Notes under the pieces: generated by a model
What the model was told of the DNA's origin: nothing
The model's input: only the letters and a program-made list of their open reading frames with translations
Databases searched by the model: none
From: Erinaceus europaeus
Lineage: Eukaryota; Chordata; Mammalia; Eulipotyphla; Erinaceidae
Direction of reading: 5' to 3'
NCBI RefSeq assembly: GCF_950295315.1
Contig: NC_080164.1
Location: forward strand, 111,186,447-111,250,446
DNA length: 64,000 nucleotides
Position numbers and translations under genes: made by a program
Shown here: positions 33,006-45,292 of the stretch, one piece after another
Layout: each line of letters begins with the position of its first letter
How positions within the stretch are numbered: the stretch's first letter is position 1

Positions 33006-33974
33006 CCTTTGCATAGATTAAGAAAAATATGCTCTTGCCATACACTGAATGTAGCCACCATATTTTAAAGAAAACACAATGCTTATATAACTCACTGATT
33101 TTTTTTTTTTCATCAAGTGAAGTGATATAATCATGGGCCAAAGATTCTTTTCCAAAAGTTAACTGTAAATGTAGACATTTCAAATATCTGTCAGATAGTG
33201 CTGGGTGCTCTATTTCCATAGCTTTTTAAATTAAAGATAGACAGAGGGGGCAGGCGAGAAAAGAGGACATTCTAACAAGCAGCAGCTTTCTCCTTGTGTT
33301 TGATTCATACCTTGACACCTTGGTTTAGCTGCTTACTGAGTCAGCTATTTTCCCAGTCTTTTCCTTAACTATTTATGGGACTTCATATTTTGTCTTCTAT
33401 TGTTCATAATTTTTTTTTACTGTCACCCTCTCACCATGCAAGTATCATTATACACCTATGTGGAGATATATATTCAGTCAATGTTCTAATTTAATTCAAC
33501 ACAGTGTTCTAGTGTGTCACCCTGCTACAGTTAAGCCACAGACCAGAGTTTTATAGATTCAATACTTTGATGTTCTGACAGACACATTTTATTTACTTCA
33601 TCTTCTTGAAATAATAACTTGGCATAAAAATTGTTTAAAAACAGAAGAGTGAGTGGCTTGTGGATGCTAAAGGGAAAAGACATCAGGCTAATTAAGACAT
33701 CTTGAGAGTTTAAGGTAGTAACACAGGATATGATAAGGGGCTGAAACCCAGCTTGTGATTCATCAGTTATGCTTGCCGGATGGTATAATCAGTCTTAGAG
33801 CAACTCACACTGTAGCCACCCACATAACTAAATGCAATTGACAGCCTATCATTCTCTCACCACAGATATCAACTTACATCATTCCCTCAATTTCTTCTAA
33901 TCTCCAATCAGAGAATAGTTTCCTAACAGGAATCTAAAGCAATTTCAGCACCAATGAAAAGGATTTACTCTTTT
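33006..33974. other. Unique sequence
   Basis: No transposon recognised apart from short T-runs. The 77-codon minus frame at 32986-33219 is unsupported. Confidence 0.45.
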
Positions 33975-34183
33975 TTAAATTTTATTTTATTATCTTAATT
34001 TATTTAGTGGATGGACAGTAAGAAATTAAGATGGAAGGGGGTAAGGAGAGAGAGAGAGACTTGCAGCCTTGCTTCACCACTTGCAAAGCTTTCCCCCTGC
34101 AGGTGGGGACTGGGAACTCAAAGCCCTGGTCCTTGTGCATTGTAACATCTGCACTCAACCAGGTGTGATACCACCTGGCCCCT
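33975..34183 (-). mobile_element. SINE-b copy
   Basis: 'tttagtggatggacagtaag', 'gagacttgcagccttgcttc', 'tttccccctgcaggtgggga', 'caaccaggtgtgataccacc'. Well preserved. Confidence 0.88.
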
Positions 34184-34293
34184 ACTTTTCTTTATATAAT
34201 GTTTCACCTGTGGTATTGCCTGCATTCCTTCATTTAATTGTTCTCTGAAACCACTGTGAGAATAGAAGGTCTATGAGAGCAATAAATGTGCCT

Positions 34294-34370
34294 AAGGGGC
34301 AGGTGGTAGAGCATCTGGTAGAGTGCAAGAACTCAGGTTCAAATTATTCTCCCTCTCTCCACAGGTTTGC
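34294..34370 (+). mobile_element. SINE-b head fragment
   Basis: 'taaggggcaggtggtagagc' to 'actcaggttcaaatt', then CT-rich sequence. The middle of the element is missing. Confidence 0.6.
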
Positions 34371-34495
34371 CAATCTGGAAGCCCTCTGAACTCAGTCCTT
34401 TGGGTTTTTATGGAGGTGATATTACTTAGGTAGAATCTACTACACTGTTCTATTCCTACATTTAGTTTATTAAAGATTTTTCCCTACTTTGTATC

Positions 34496-34620
34496 TTACA
34501 GTTTCCAATGGAGGAAATGGGGACACAGAACTCTGCTAGTGGGAACAGTGTCAAATTGTTCCCCTACTGGATTATAATTTTGCAAACCATTTAAACCAAT
34601 CATTAAAAAAGTTTTCAACT
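34496..34620 (+). mobile_element. Old L1 3' end
   Basis: 'tccaatggaggaaatgggga', 'acagaactctgctagtggga', 'caaaccatttaaaccaatc' and an A-rich end follow the terminal L1 3' UTR layout. Confidence 0.6.
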
Positions 34621-34984
34621 TCTGAATGTGAGTGAGACCATGTACAAATTATTGAACTCACTGTCAAATGTAAAACATCAGTGCCCCAATAGAGAAAAAA
34701 AGTTTTGAAAGATAAATAAATAAATAAAATTTCAGTATACACACTGTAATTGGAGAAACAAATGGAGGTAAAAACAGGGTAAAACTTAGATGAACTGTTT
34801 TTTACTGCAGAAATTTCAGGAGGTCTACGGTTTCTAACTTCAGTTTTCTCACCTGTAAAATTAAGGTACTGGCTAACTATTAAACATTTTTGTGGCTCTG
34901 TGGTACAGTTCTTGAAACATTGGTTTTGAAACGATGAGGCACTCAGGTCCCTCTACTGTTACATGTGACTGTGTGATGTTGTGT
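34621..34984. other. Unique sequence
   Basis: Short (AAAT)n at 34712-34728; nothing else recognised. Confidence 0.4.
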
Positions 34985-35237
34985 TTTTTATTTTTTTAAT
35001 TTCATAATTGGGGAATGAATGTTTTATATTCGACAATAAATACAATAGTTTGTACATACATAACATTTCCCACTTTTCCATATAACAATATAACCCCCAC
35101 TAGGTCCTTTGTCATCCTTTTTGGACCTGTATTCTCCCACACACACACACACACCCCAACCCAGAGTCTTTTACCTTGGTGCAATATGCCAATTCCAGTT
35201 AAGGTTCTACTTGTGTTTTCTCTTCTGATCTTGTTTT

Positions 35238-38100
35238 TCAACTTCTACCTGAGAGTGAGATCATCCCATATTCATCCTTCTGTTTATGACTTATTTCACT
35301 TGATATGATTTTTTCAAGCTCCAGCCAAGATCTGCTGAAAACTGTGAAGTCACCATTTTTAATAGCTGAGTAGTATTCTATTGTGTATATATACCACAAC
35401 TTGCACAGCCACTCATCTGTTGTTGGACACCTGGGTTGCTTCCAGGTATTGACTATTACAAATTTTGCTGCTAAGAACATATTTATACACATATCTTTCT
35501 GAATAGGTGTATTTGGGTCCCTAGGGTACATCCCCAAGAGAGGAATTGCAGCCTTCTGAGAGTTCTCCACACTGTTCTCCAAGGATGGACCAATTTACTT
35601 TCCCACCAGCAATGCAGGAGGGTTCCTTTGATGCCACAACTTCTCCAGCATTTGCTGCTGCTTCCTTTCCTGATGTATGACTTTCTCACAGGAGTGAAGT
35701 GGTATCTCTTTGTTGTCTTTATTTGCATTTCTCTGACAATAATAGACCTGGAACATTTTTTCATGTGTTTCGCAGCCTTTTGGATCTCTTCTATGGTGAA
35801 TAGTCTGTCCATGTCCTCTCCCCAATTTTGGATGGGGTTATTTGTTTTCTTGTTGTTGAATTTTGCAAACTATTTATATATTTTGGCTATTAGATTCTTG
35901 TCTGATGTATGGAATATAAAGATCATCTCCCATTCTTTGAAGGGTCTCTTGGTTTGGGTAATGGTTTCTTTTACTGTGAAGAAGTCTCTTAATTTGATGT
36001 AGTCCCATAACTTTATGCTTGTCTTGCTTTAATTTGTAATTGGGTTTGTTTCATTGAAGATGTCTTTAAAATTTATGCAAAAAAAAAGTTCTGCCAATAT
36101 TCTCCTATAAGAATCTCATAGTTTCTGGTCTAACATCCAACTCCTTGATCCACTTGAAATTTACTTTTGTGTTTGGTGAAATATAGTGGTTCAGTTTCAT
36201 TCTTCTGCATGTTTCAAGCCATTTTTTTTCCACAGCATTTGTTGAAGAGACTCTGTTTTACCCATTTAATAGTCTGGGCATCTTTGTCAAAGATTAGATG
36301 TCCATAGGTGTGGGGGCTTACTTCTGGGCTCTCAATTCTATTCCACTGGTCAGTGTGTCTATTCATGTTCCAGTACCAAGCCGTTTTGATGACAATGGCC
36401 CTATAATACAATTTGAGATCTGGGAGTGTGATGCCTCCGGTTCTGTTCTTTCTTCTCAAGATTATTTTGGCAATTCTAGGTCCTTTCTGGTTCCAGATAC
36501 ACATTTGTATCATTTGTTCTATTCTCCTAAAAAATGTGATTGGGATCTTTATGGGGATAGCATTAAATTCGTATATGGCTCTGGGTAGTATATTCATTTT
36601 GATGATGTGAATTCTTCCAACCCATGAACATGGAATATCTTTCCATTTCTTTGTGTCTTGTTCAATTTCCTTGAGTAGTGACTCATAATTTTCAGTACAC
36701 AAGTCTTTAACTTTTTGGTTAGATTTATTCCTAGTTATTTTATTGTTTTTCTCACTATAGTAAAAGGAATTGATTTCTGGATTTCATCTTCTAACTTACT
36801 GTTTGCATAGAGGAATGCCACTGACTTTTGAATGTTAATTTTGTAGCCTCACACCTTACTGTATTGCCTGATGATTTACAAAAGTTTCTTGCTGGATTCT
36901 TTAGGTTTTTCTACGTATACTATCATGTCGTCTGCAAATGGGGAGAGACTGACTTCTTCTCTTCCAATCTGTATGCCTTTAATTCCTTGTTCCTGCCTGA
37001 TTGCTGTGGCAAGAATATCTAACACTATGTTGAACAGTAATGGTGATAGTGGGGATCTCTCTCTAGTGCCTGATCTTAGGGCAAATGCTTCCAGTTTTTC
37101 ACTATTGAGTATGATGTTGGCTGTAGTTTTGTAATATATAGATTCCACTATCTTCAGGAATTTTACATCTATTACTATTTTTGTAGTGTTTTTATCATAA
37201 AGGGATGTTGTGTTTTGTCAAAGGCTTTCTTTGCATCTATTGATATGACCATGTGTTTTTTGATCTTACTATTGTTGATGTGATGGATCACATTCATTGA
37301 ATTACATATATTAAACCAACCTTGCATCCCTTGGATAAACCCCACTTGGTCATGTTAAACAATCTTTTTAATAGACTGCTGTATCCGGTTGGCTAGAATT
37401 TTGTTGAATATTTTAGCATCTCTGTTCATCAGAGATATTGGTCTGTAGTTTTCCGTTTTGGTTGTGTCCCTCTTGCTTTTGGTATCATAGTGATTTGGGC
37501 TTCATAGAAGCTCGAAGAGAGTATTCCAGTGTCTTCAATCTTCTGGAAGACTTTTAAAATTAGAGGTACTAGTTATTTTTTAAATGTTTTGTAGAATTCA
37601 TTTGTAAAACCATCTGGTCCAGGACTTTTATTTTTAGGAAGGTTTTTGATAACTGTTTTAATTTCATTAGCTACCATATTCATGATCATGTTATATAAAC
37701 ACTCTTTATTTAATTTTGGAATTTCATAGATATCTAGGAAATTGTCCATTTCTTCCAGGTTATTTAACTTGGTGGCTGTTCATAGAAGTCTCGCATGATA
37801 TGCGGTGTCTGTTGTGGTATCTCCTCCTCCATTTATGATCCGACTTATTTGGGTCTTCTCCCTTTTTTTTTTTTTTTTTTTTTTTTTTTGCTTTGTGAGC
37901 CTGGCTAAAGGTTTGTCAATTTTTTTCTGTGGGCCATTGGCTTGTATGATAGTTTTTCATCCTTTGACTGTGCGTCTGTGTTTGTCTTGTTGAGTTAGGT
38001 GGGTTTCCTGTAGACAGCATATTGTTGTGTTGTGTTTTCTGACCCTACTCTGTGCCTTTTAATAGGTGATTTCAGTCCACTGATATTTATTGATATCAAA
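35238..38100 (-). pseudogene. L1 ORF2 (endonuclease/reverse transcriptase) remnant
   Basis: Pieces in different frames, N to C: about 60 N-terminal codons near 38100-37925; a junction near 37925 that skips most of the endonuclease; RT sequence; a frame at 37148-36876 with the RT catalytic signature FADDMIVY; a frame at 36702-36214 with '[20 protein letters not shown]' and '[20 protein letters not shown]'; and C-terminal frames at 35812-35483 and 35582-35238 with '[13 protein letters not shown]' and 'EYYSAIKNGDF'. A long poly-T run (37862-37889) falls inside. Frameshifts separate the pieces. Plus-strand frames over this region are shadows. Confidence 0.9.
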
Positions 38101-38179
38101 TATTGAAGATATTTTAAAGTCATTCTTGTAGATTTTTAGAGTGTTCTGATATATGCCATAGTTATGGTGGTCTGGCTGT

Positions 38180-39110
38180 TTATAGGAGACCTTTCAGAAC
38201 TTCTTTCAGGGAAGGCTTGGAGATAGTTGATTCTATCAACTGGTGCTTGTATGAGAAGGTTTTTATGCCTCCATATAGTCTGAATGACAGTCTAGCAGGA
38301 TACAGAATTCTTTGTTGAAAGCCTTTATCATTGAGAACTCCATAGATATCTTGCCACTCTCTTCTGGCCTGTAGTGTTTGTGTGGAGTATTTTGCTCCTA
38401 ATCTGATGGGTTTTCCTCTGTAGGTGACTCTTAGTTTTTCTCTTGCATCCTTCAAGATCCTTTCTTCATCCTTATTCCTTTCCAATTTTAATATGATGTG
38501 TCTTGGTGTCTTTAAGTCTGGGTTTATTCTTTTTGGGATCCTCTGGGCTTCTTGAACCTTTATGTCTTTTATGTTGTTTAAACTAGAGAAGTTCTCAGCT
38601 TTTATGTCAGAAAAATATTTTCTTCCCTCCTTCTCTTTCTTCCTCTGGTAATCCAATAATGCATATATTATTTCTTTTGAAGTCATCCCATAGATCTCTG
38701 TTGTTGTTTTCAGTATCTCTTAATCTCTTCTAGAAATCACTTACTTCTTTTTTAGTTGTCTCTAATTCATCCTCATCCTTGGTCTTACTAATTATGTCTT
38801 CAGCCTCATTTATTCTATTCTCTATCCCCTCTACTGTTCTCTGGAGTTCATCTATTTTGTTACCCTGATCTGATATTGTTTTAGCTTGTTCAGCTAGCTG
38901 TGTTCTTAGCTCAGCTATTTCAGCTTTCAGCTCTCTAATAACCTTGTGATAATTAGTGTTTTCTTCCAGAGTCTCATTTGTTGTTTCTGCATTTCTGGTG
39001 ACAATTCTTTCAAACTCTTTACTCACTCCTGTAATTATTTCCTTAACTAGCATTTGGATGTTGACCTTACTATTTTGTGCTTCAACCTTTGGGGGCTTTT
39101 AGCTGGACTC
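38180..39110 (-). pseudogene. L1 ORF1 (RNA-binding protein) remnant
   Basis: Upstream frame 39053-38730 encodes a Glu/Lys-rich coiled coil ('IRELKAEIAELRTQLAEQAK', 'GNKIDELQRTVEGIENRINE'). It ends at an in-frame stop. The second frame, 38686-38180, is shifted by one and holds the RRM-like and C-terminal domains ('EAQRIPKRINPDLKTPRHII', 'VTYRGKPIRLGAKYSTQTLQ', 'RILYPARLSFRLYGG'). Domain order matches mammalian ORF1p. Sequence before 39053 reads as the ORF1 N-terminus too, so the true start lies near 39110. Broken by at least one stop and one frameshift. Confidence 0.92.
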
Positions 39111-39119
39111 TTGTCCTGA

Positions 39120-40115
39120 TCCATTTCTCTAATATTTTTTTCTTGTTGGTTTAACCATTCTATATAGTACGTTATGAGGTCCCTTTCTCAGTACTTTTCA
39201 AACCACTGCTCACTCTTGCCTGGATTGACTTTTGTCTAAGTAAGGTAATTAAAGGGTTCACAGGTGGTCCAGGAGGTGGCTTGGTGGTAAAGCTTTGGAC
39301 TCTCAAGAATGAGGTCACGAGTTTGATCCCCGGCAGTACATGTGCTAGAGTAATGCCTGGTTCTTTATCTCTCCTCCTATCTTTCTCATAAATAAATAAA
39401 ATCTTTGAAAAAAAAAGGGAGGGTTCACAGCTGTGGAAATTTACAGTTGTTTCAATATTATTTTAATACCTGAGTTGGAGCACAGTGGCTTAAAAGCCTC
39501 TTTTTTTTCTTTTTCTTCCCTGTAGGATATGGGAGCCTGAGGACTTTTAAACTATAAGTACACTTTTTAGCTTAATCCCTCACTCTTGACCAAGAGATAT
39601 AGCAGAGTGGGGAAGAGATAATCCAGTGGTTTTGTAAAGAGACTCTCATAGCCCAACTGCTATGCCAGGGAGGTATAGATCTTCTCCTGAGTTTCCTGGT
39701 CAGTTCTCTGTCCCCTGGTGTCAGCACTGGGCCTCCCCGCTGCTGCTCCAACTTCTGAGGGCAGTAGCAATGGACACTCACAGTTGCATTTGGTGAGTCT
39801 TAGGGGAGTCTTCTCCTTCCATCAGCAATCTTTTTTATGGTGGAATAGACTGGAGGTGTTTTCTCAACTGGTAAACTGACAGACTGTTACCAGCCACCTA
39901 ATCTCTCCCTAAGCTCCTGTCTTTCCAAAAGTCACACGCATTTGCACACACCAGTGTGTGATTTGGTAGGTTCCTGAAGTCATTTTAGTCCTGTCTTGTT
40001 GTGGTCCCAGATGATCTCCTTTGGTATTCCTAGTTGACCTGGAAGAGGAGAGGAGAGAAACACAGCTGCTGCTGCTCCTTAGCCCCCATGCTGTTTCTTT
40101 TTTTCTTCTCTCTCT
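39120..40115 (-). promoter_or_regulatory. L1 5' UTR / former internal promoter
   Basis: Sequence upstream of ORF1 in the L1 sense direction, split by the SINE-c at 39264-39420. It is richer in GC than most of the window and includes 'agcagcagcagctgtg' near its far end. L1 5' UTRs carry an internal Pol II promoter. I infer that role from position only. The outer boundary (about 40100-40135) is approximate and I find no TSD with the 3' end. Confidence 0.6.
39264..39420 (+). mobile_element. SINE-c with 10-bp TSD
   Basis: 'gtggtccaggaggtggcttg', 'ttggactctcaagaatgagg', 'gagtttgatccccggcagta', 'gtaatgcctggttctttatc', then (AAAT) and a poly-A tail. TSD 'gggttcacag' lies at 39254-39263 and 39421-39430. 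It is younger than the L1 it interrupts. Confidence 0.95.
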
Positions 40116-40439
40116 CCGTCTTTCTCTCATTAATAAGTCTTTTTATCAAGCCATGCTATCTGTATATTATATTACCTACAAAATGCCATTTCTGTTCACT
40201 TCTCTCATATCATGTTCCACTGTCCCAATAAAAGCAAATGAAACAGAAGTCAAAATTATTCTGCCTCTCATTTTTTATTATTATTTTATTCTCCTTATAT
40301 GAACCAAAATTTCTGATTCTGGGCAGCATTCTACACATGAAACTTATTCATATGATTTTACATTTTCCCCCAAGTTATATCAACTTCATGTGGATGATCA
40401 CACTTTATTTCCAGGCATAGTTGTGAGGTGAACTAATGT
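40116..40439. other. Unique sequence
   Basis: No transposon recognised. Short frames here are chance. Confidence 0.4.
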
Positions 40440-40880
40440 TCAGCATCTGCTTTATTCCTAGCTTTGGGCTTCTATTTATTAAATAATTTGTCCTGCTTTA
40501 TGTCTCACTGTCTTTCAGCCACCAAGCTGCAGATGCTACAATGAAACCATCCTGACTTCCACCAGCAGATAACCTCACCAGTGTGTCCTGGAACCCCACT
40601 TCTCCAGAGCATCACCCCACTAGGGAAAGACGGAAACAAGCCAGGATATGAATCCAGCTTCCAATGTCCATGTCAAGCAGAGAAGCAATTATAGAAGCCA
40701 GAACTTCTGCCTTCTGCACCCCATAAAGAATTTCGGTCCATACGCACAGAGGGATAAAGAATAGGGAAGTTTCCAGTGGAGGGGATGGGACACAGAACTC
40801 TGATGGTGGGAAATGTGTGGAATTGAATCCCGGTTATCTTATAATCTTGTTAATCATTATAAAATTACTAATAAAAGTTT
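40440..40880 (+). mobile_element. L1 long-3'UTR family, terminal 440 bp
   Basis: 'tttcagccaccaagctgcag', 'cagataacctcaccagtgtg', 'ggggatgggacacagaactc', ending 'cattataaaattactaataaaag'-type terminus. Together with 46512-46750 and 8150-8480 it defines an older subtype whose end differs from subtypes A/B ('atggttttgtcaatgtttcc'). Confidence 0.82.
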
Positions 40881-40989
40881 TAAAATGAATAATCAAAAAT
40901 TAAAGTAAAAAATAAAAGCAAAAATTATGTAAAGTAAAAAGCACATAAAAAATAAGTTGAAAACACATACAATAAAAAAAAAAAAAACT

Positions 40990-41145
40990 CGTGGTCCGGG
41001 AGGTGGTACAGTGGTAAAGCTTTAGACTCTAAAGCATGAGGTCCCAAGTTCTATCCCCGGCAGCACATGTGCCAGAGTGATGTCTGGTTCTTTCTCTCTC
41101 TCCTCCTATCTTTCACATAAATAAATGAAAAAAATCTTAAAAAAA
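40990..41145 (+). mobile_element. SINE-c copy, near consensus
   Basis: 'gtggtccgggaggtggtaca', 'ctctaaagcatgaggtccca', 'tctatccccggcagcacatg', 'gagtgatgtctggttctttc'. It is flanked by A-rich 'aaaaaaactc' on both sides, a plausible but A-rich TSD. Confidence 0.9.
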
Positions 41146-42896
41146 AAAAAACTCAAGGAAACAGTTTCCAGTAAATTAAAATAATTTTTTTTCAGTGGCT
41201 AACTTCACATTCTATATAAGAAAGTGTACTTTCAATTTTGTTTGATTTTTATCTAACAGGAAACATAAAAATGATTTTAAAAACAGTTGCAGTTACATCC
41301 TGATCCAATAACTGTATATATTAAAAAAAAAAAAAACAGAAAACTAAGTCTCTTTGCACTTCCAAGCAGATCACCTCATAGGGTTTACTTGATCCATAGT
41401 CTGGAAAGCAAAACCATGCAATTACTCAGGACAGTTTTATTTCTCATTCACTTTGGTACCCTTTTATAACTTTCAGTTATGAAAATAAAATAAAAAGCTC
41501 AAGCCACAGTCCAAAGCAATGATCTGAGAATAAAGTAAGAAGACTGAAATCATTTATATAGACTTTACAACAGTGAGACTGAAATAGAGAAGACCCCAGC
41601 ATCAAGTGGAAGCTTCATCCTCTGAGCTCATGTAGCCTACCCTCCAAGCTGTGGCTCTGCAAGTCATTTAATATTTTCATTAAAATGGAAAAACTGAACA
41701 GGAATCTCAGTACGTCCATTATTTCCTGGGAGACCCACTGTGGAAACTAGGCCAATGAATCCTGACAAACTGATAAAAGCCAAATGGTTCTTTACGCTAA
41801 TTGTACATTATCAAAGTCAGACAGTAATACTTAAAGAAATTTCAACAGATCAGGCTCTGTTTCACTGAGTTACTACATGTCCACTATCTGCTCCCCACTG
41901 TGAATTCATATCAAATTCCTACATATGAAATTAAAATGATGGCTTTACATAAGAATTGCAAGAACTGCAGAACCAACAAAGAAAACATACAGACCTATAG
42001 AGTCTTCATTTAGCTGAGAGAGGTTATGAGTTAGGGACTCGTGCTGCTTTAACAAAGGATGATGGGAGACAACCTGTAAAACTGCTAATCTATCCACTGA
42101 ATGGCATTTTAAGATGAATTTTGTCTCCTTTCTAAGAACACCTGCCTTTTTCATTACTAATAGGAATCTGACATTTATAATCACACTCTCTAAACACCTA
42201 TAATCAAACATATTCTCAAATACTACAGCATGTGAGTATTATTATTATTATTATTATTATTTTATCAACTAACTTGGATCATTCTTCATTGAAAAAAATT
42301 TCCAAGTTCCTTTTGAAGGAAAACACTCTTCCTCACAAATAAATCACCATGTTGGATGAGAACATGTTACACTGAAATCAACATTTCAATTTGCTTAGCC
42401 AAAGGGATAGAATGGCTGGTTGACTGACTGTTGCTACAGAACTGCATCAAAGCCATGCCATGAGTTGCTGCCACTACCAGGGAAGGAGGAAATGGTATTT
42501 GCTCTTGGACTGGCATCTGAGAGGATGGGTGCATGGTGGCATAACTACTGCTGCCACATTGTTAAATTGCAAAGCCAAAGCCTGGAGTGAAACTCTGTAA
42601 TAACCAGAGTCCAGCTTGGAAGAGATGCCAGTACTTGAAATCTCTATTCACTTCTCCAACCCAGCTGTCTGATGTCATCCCAACTCCAAATATTCATGTT
42701 GATTAAGCAAAAGGACTCTGCTTTTCTTTCAGTTAAAATATACACACATTCAAAGCCTAAGATTCATAACTTGTGAAAGACAAAAAAGCCCTATTTAATT
42801 AGAGCCTTAATTAACTATTTAATAATTAGTATGCTCCCCAATTCCATATAATACTAGTTATGTCTTGTTATGATAGGTAAAACTTTTTTAATAACT
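41146..42896. other. Repeat-poor unique stretch
   Basis: Holds an (ATT)n run at 42238-42262 and otherwise no recognised transposon over 1.7 kb. An 88-codon minus frame at 41945-42211 has no recognisable motif. Confidence 0.45.
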
Positions 42897-42904
42897 ATTT
42901 TATT

Positions 42905-43114
42905 AGGACCTGGTGGTGGTGAACCTGGTTGAACACTCAAGTTACAAGGTGCAAGGATCCAGGATCAAGCCCCTGATCCCCACCTACAGGAGGAAAGCTT
43001 TGTGAGAGGTGAAGCAGGGCTGCAGGTATCTCTCTGTCTCTATCTCTCCCTATCTCTCCCCTCCTCTTGATTTATGGCTGCCTGTATTCATAAATAAATA
43101 AATATAAAAAAAAC
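42905..43114 (+). mobile_element. SINE-b with 8-bp TSD
   Basis: 'aggacctggtggtggtgaac', 'caggatcaagcccctgatcc', 'gaggtgaagcagggctgcag', then (AAAT)n. Repeat 'attttatt' lies at 42897-42904 and 43115-43122. Confidence 0.85.
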
Positions 43115-43122
43115 ATTTTATT

Positions 43123-44641
43123 GTTCCTGATAGAGATGACTGGTAACAATGGAGAGAGGGATGTTTTTGAGGTCTAGGCCCATCATGTATGCTTGGGAAT
43201 CACAGGACTCCCCGAATAGGGCCCCAGCTGATAGGGTGGCCTGACAGTGACTAAAGAGTCATCATTAAAGTATGCCAGTTTCTTGCCCTTACTCAGATTT
43301 TACAGTACTTGCTTTGATAAGGTTAGATATGAGTGAGTGAAAGAACTATAATAGGGAGTAGGTGAGGATGGTATCTAAGTCTAAGTAGACACTATTTCAT
43401 TATGAATTTTATACTGACTCACTGCAGACTATTGTATACTTTCGCTTTCAGGTATATATTTTGCCCTAATTTATGGATACAAGTGAACATATGCTCTGTC
43501 TCATGGGACCTGGTCTATATCTAGGTTTTGTTATTTTGTTAGGAAGTGAACCACCTGGAATGGAATTAGAGAATCTTACAAAAGGAAAGGTCTCACCTGA
43601 GTAATGAGGGTGAAGGGTTGACATTCCATGCCTGATGTCTCTGGATACAGTCTGAAGTGAAGCATGCTGAGGTGGTACTCATTGTGTTAACTAGGTTGGT
43701 ATCAACGGATGCAAAATAGACTCCTTTGTGGGCCCCCCATAGGACCTTGCCCTCAACATGGATCAACCAAGGTAGAGAATGGACAACATATTCTATGCTA
43801 CACCTGAGGAAGATGGGTCAATATTGGGGCAGCTTGGAATGTCCCTACTCATGACCACAGAATGTGAGCTCAGATCTACAAGGATGCAGAGATTACATAG
43901 GCTCCTAAGCTGAATATGGACCCCAGACCACATCAATTGATGGAGTTTACAGTCAACAATATTAATACCCCTTTCCCATATTAAGGAGTTACTGTCTTCC
44001 CTGTCTAGCTTTCTGTTCCTTTTCCAGCCATGACATCATCTCCCCAGACAATAACTTGGATCCACTTGCATATCAGACGTCAGGCTCAGGGAAAAAAAGA
44101 AAGAAGAAGAAGAAAAAAAAATGAATATAGTTATAGGCCCTTTGGAATATAACTAAAATATGCCTACCAGCTATCTACAAGATTGAGTACCACCCCCAAC
44201 TCTTCATTTGCACTATTTCGGCCTTTAGGTTCATGATTGGTCAACAATTTATTTGGCTTTGTATGTTAACTCTCTTTTCAGCCACCAGGTTCCGGATGAT
44301 GTCAACCAGACTTCCCTGGACAGACAACCCCACCAATGTGTCCTGGTGCTCCGCTTCCCCAGAGCCCCACCCCAGTAGGGAAAGAGAGAGGCAAGCTGGG
44401 AGTATGGATGGACCTGTCAATGCACACGTTCAGCAGGGAAGCAATTACAGAAGTCAATTACATTCCACCTTCTGCATCCCACAATGACATTAGGTCCATA
44501 CTCCCAGAGGGTTAAAGAATAGGAAAGCTATTAAGGGAGGGGAGGGGATATAGAGTTCAAGTGGGGGGAATTATGTGAAGTTGTACCACTCTTATCCTAT
44601 GGTTTTTGCCAATGTTTCCTTTTTATAAATAAATTAAAAAA
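43123..44641 (+). mobile_element. L1 long-3'UTR (subtype B) with inverted 5' segment
   Basis: From about 43123 to 43700 the sequence is the reverse complement of 3' UTR blocks found forward at 30497-30646 and 31711-31855 (for example 'gtaagtagacactattt' type, 'cttgctttgataaggttaga'). From about 43860 to 44641 it is forward subtype B ending in an A-rich tail. The 160 bp between is not assigned. The inverted-then-forward layout is the hallmark of twin-primed L1 insertion. An 84-codon plus frame lies at 44233-44487. Confidence 0.82.
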
Positions 44642-44648
44642 ATTTTAT

Positions 44649-45109
44649 CTTTCATTTATTTTTTTTCTTTGCATGATATTAAACCTTATCAAAGCAAACA
44701 GGTGTTTATCTGTTATAAGTTAGTTTCTCTGATCAAAGTAATTTTAGCACTGAGACAGAACACTCTAGGTTAGGTCACCTACTGGAAGCAAGTGTATAAA
44801 TACTGTTGCTCATGAATCATGTTTTATGCACTGATCTAAAAAAAAAGTGTCCCCTATCTAATATATCTCATTACAGCTAAACTTATAAAAATTGAAACCA
44901 CCATCATAGTAATGAGTCAACATAATTTCCTTTTAGATTAATTGTTCTCTTAAGTCCCTCAAAAATGACAAGTATGATTCTAATATTATCTTATAGTACA
45001 ATAAATATATGTTGAATAGTCAATGCAAGGGCTCTTGGCTAGTATTTGGGTTTAATTTCTAGCCAGAGTAGTTATAAGCTGTGAGACTTTGCCAGGACTA
45101 AAAGTCTAC
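44649..45109. other. Unique sequence
   Basis: No feature recognised. Confidence 0.4.
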
Positions 45110-45292
45110 CTCCCTGAGAAGTGGCTCAGCTGGCAGAGTTTTGGGCATGAGTGTCTCAAGTTCACAGTTCAGTCCCCAGCACTACATGAATCAGAATGGT
45201 GTTCTGACATCTCTCTCTGTCTCTGTCTCTTTCTCTCTTTGCCTCACGTGACACACTTTCTCACATGCAATAAAATAAAATAAAAATTAAGA
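45110..45292 (+). mobile_element. SINE-c-like copy
   Basis: 'gagaagtggctcagctggca', box B-like 'acagttcagtccccagcact', 'gaatcagaatggtgttctga', CT tract, then 'gcaataaaataaaataaaaa'. Related to SINE-c but with another head. Confidence 0.7.

Larger units (their letters stand above)
34985..40115 (-). mobile_element. Near full-length but defective L1 retrotransposon
   Basis: Minus-strand order: 5' UTR (about 40115-39120), ORF1 (about 39110-38180), ORF2 (about 38100-35240), and a short 3' UTR ending at 34985 in an A-rich tail. It is the only copy here that keeps a 5' UTR. Known role of intact relatives: ORF1p binds RNA as a trimer; ORF2p has endonuclease and reverse transcriptase. Here both frames carry stops and frameshifts, most of the endonuclease region is deleted, and a SINE-c sits at 39264-39420. 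It is not capable of movement. Its 3' UTR is short and unlike the long 3' UTR of the other L1s in the window. Confidence 0.9.

Noticed and set aside
35628..37134. Plus-strand frames of 64-124 codons with hydrophobic segments, resembling membrane proteins
   Set aside because: They are antisense to L1 ORF2 on the minus strand.
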